Both the position numbers and the translations under genes were made by a program. The notes under the pieces are model-generated. The model did not search any database, was not told the DNA's origin, and saw nothing but the letters and a program-made list of their open reading frames with translations. 64,000 bases of DNA. Source: Desulfomonilaceae bacterium (lineage in GTDB: Bacteria; Desulfobacterota; Desulfomonilia; Desulfomonilales; Desulfomonilaceae). Every line of letters starts with the position of its first letter. Position 1 is the stretch's first letter. The stretch covers positions 51,587 to 115,586 of the forward strand of contig JAVHLK010000003.1 of the NCBI GenBank assembly GCA_031082285.1. Direction: 5' to 3'. Below, one piece after another: positions 63,471 through 64,000 of the stretch.

Positions 63471-63566
63471 AGAGCCGGCCTTCCCGCGTTCGCGGGATAT
63501 TCTTCTTGGTGGCCCAGCATCTCTGCCCGCCGGCAGTTCCGCAGGCAGGGACGCCTGGGCCACTGA
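63471..63566. repeat. Interspersed GC-rich repeat, copy E
   Basis: AGAGCCGGCCTTCCCGCGTT, CGCGGGATATTCTTCTTGGT and a palindromic CCCGCCGGCAGTTCCGCAGG-type end (TGGGCCACTG). Shares the CGGCCTTCCCGCGTTC and GATATTCTT blocks of copy D. Confidence 0.7.
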
Positions 63567-63643
63567 ACCTGAGCTGCAACCGGGACGCTACGATTTTCGT
63601 TCAGACTCAGGAACCCTACAGCGTGTGACCGTACGCGCGGCCG

Positions 63644-64000
63644 TTATAAGCCGGGAACCTGCTCTCCTTGATGCTCCGGAGTATCGGGCTCCTGAGACTC
63701 CTCATAGGTGTCCGCAGCCGTTCCCGACGGCATCCTGATAGTGAAGGTTGAACCGACCCCCGGCTCGCTGTCGAATGAGATCTCGCCGCCGTGCTCCAGA
63801 ACTATCTTGCTCGTCACGAGCAAACCGAGCCCCGTGCCGCGACTTCCCTTGGTCGAGAAGAAGCTCGCGAAGATCTTGGATTTGGTTTCTTCGTTCATTC
63901 CCACGCCGTCATCCGAGACCTCCAGGAACACGTGGCCCGGGCCGGACACTCCGGTTCGTACTACGATTCGGTGCTGCTCCTTGGTCAGGTCCATCTCGCA
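63644..64000 (-). CDS. Histidine kinase, C-terminal ATPase part (5' end outside window)
   Basis: About 118 residues visible, open to the right edge. CEMDLTKEQ, VSDDGVGMNEETK, GSRGTGLGLLVTSKIVLEHG are HATPase boxes, very similar to the hmc kinase at 53933 (CKMDLWKDE, GDKGTGLGLMVTQKIMKEHG). A paralogue on the same strand, with its stop 256 bp upstream of the TmcD-like gene start. The tail after the ATPase domain is acidic and may be unstructured. Confidence 0.88.
   Translation of the reverse strand, partial: CEMDLTKEQHRIVVRTGVSGPGHVFLEVSDDGVGMNEETKSKIFASFFSTKGSRGTGLGLLVTSKIVLEHGGEISFDSEPGVGSTFTIRMPSGTAADTYEESQEPDTPEHQGEQVPGL

Overview
The window (about 57-60% G+C by eye) reads as chromosomal DNA of a sulfate-reducing bacterium of the Desulfobacterota (old Deltaproteobacteria). 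The strongest evidence is a complete Hmc-type transmembrane electron-transfer operon (54-62 kb) with a 16-haem cytochrome c, a Tat-exported ferredoxin subunit, an NrfD-type quinone subunit, a cytochrome b subunit and a CCG-domain iron-sulfur subunit, next to a TmcD-like protein. Several TonB-free, two-component-rich and multi-receiver regulators fit the same phylum. The genus cannot be fixed from the sequence alone.

Layout. 0-4 kb: the end of a probable RdgC-like gene, then a partner-switching signalling set (periplasmic-binding sensor with SpoIIE phosphatase, STAS antagonist, RsbW-like kinase). 4-9 kb: a decayed toxin-antitoxin island with two related RelE/XRE pairs, a BrnT/BrnA pair, a HicA stub, a frameshifted HTH-containing gene and the 3' stump of a large Eco57I-type methylase. 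9-10 kb: two small exported proteins, one built of 16-residue repeats. 10-16.6 kb: a carbamoylation cassette with two SGNH-hydrolase paralogues around a NodU/SxtI-type carbamoyltransferase and two small membrane proteins, the same gene set as sxtI-J-K-L of saxitoxin clusters. 17-22 kb: rpmI-rplT, pheS-pheT and a MerR-type regulator, without infC. 22.9-35.3 kb (minus strand): a chemosensory operon with no CheR, two CheB-type proteins (one lacking catalytic residues), a CheA with a helix-hairpin-helix insert, and a ParA ATPase. 35.9-43 kb: trpLEGDCFBA with a textbook sigma-70 promoter, Trp-rich leader peptide and attenuator, followed by pheA. 44.8-48.8 kb: kinase, sigma-54 activator and receiver protein. 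49.4-52.1 kb: a YedE/TusA/DUF3343/sugar-kinase-like operon for sulfur or selenium handling. 52.3-53.8 kb: Rpn-type nuclease and HicBA. 53.9-61.8 kb (minus): the hmc operon with its response regulator and histidine kinase; then TmcD-like protein and, at the window edge, a second related histidine kinase.

How it fits together: the hmc operon would pass electrons between periplasmic cytochromes, the quinone pool and a cytoplasmic thiol/disulfide-type partner, under control of the adjacent two-component pair. The trp operon and pheA use the same precursor, chorismate, and the trp part is controlled by tRNA-Trp charging through attenuation. A family of GC-rich interspersed repeats with a core like GGTAGCGCCGGCCT occurs in at least five intergenic places and in one case has produced a false N-terminal extension of an open frame. 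All functional names are from sequence reading and memory of protein families; no searches were run.
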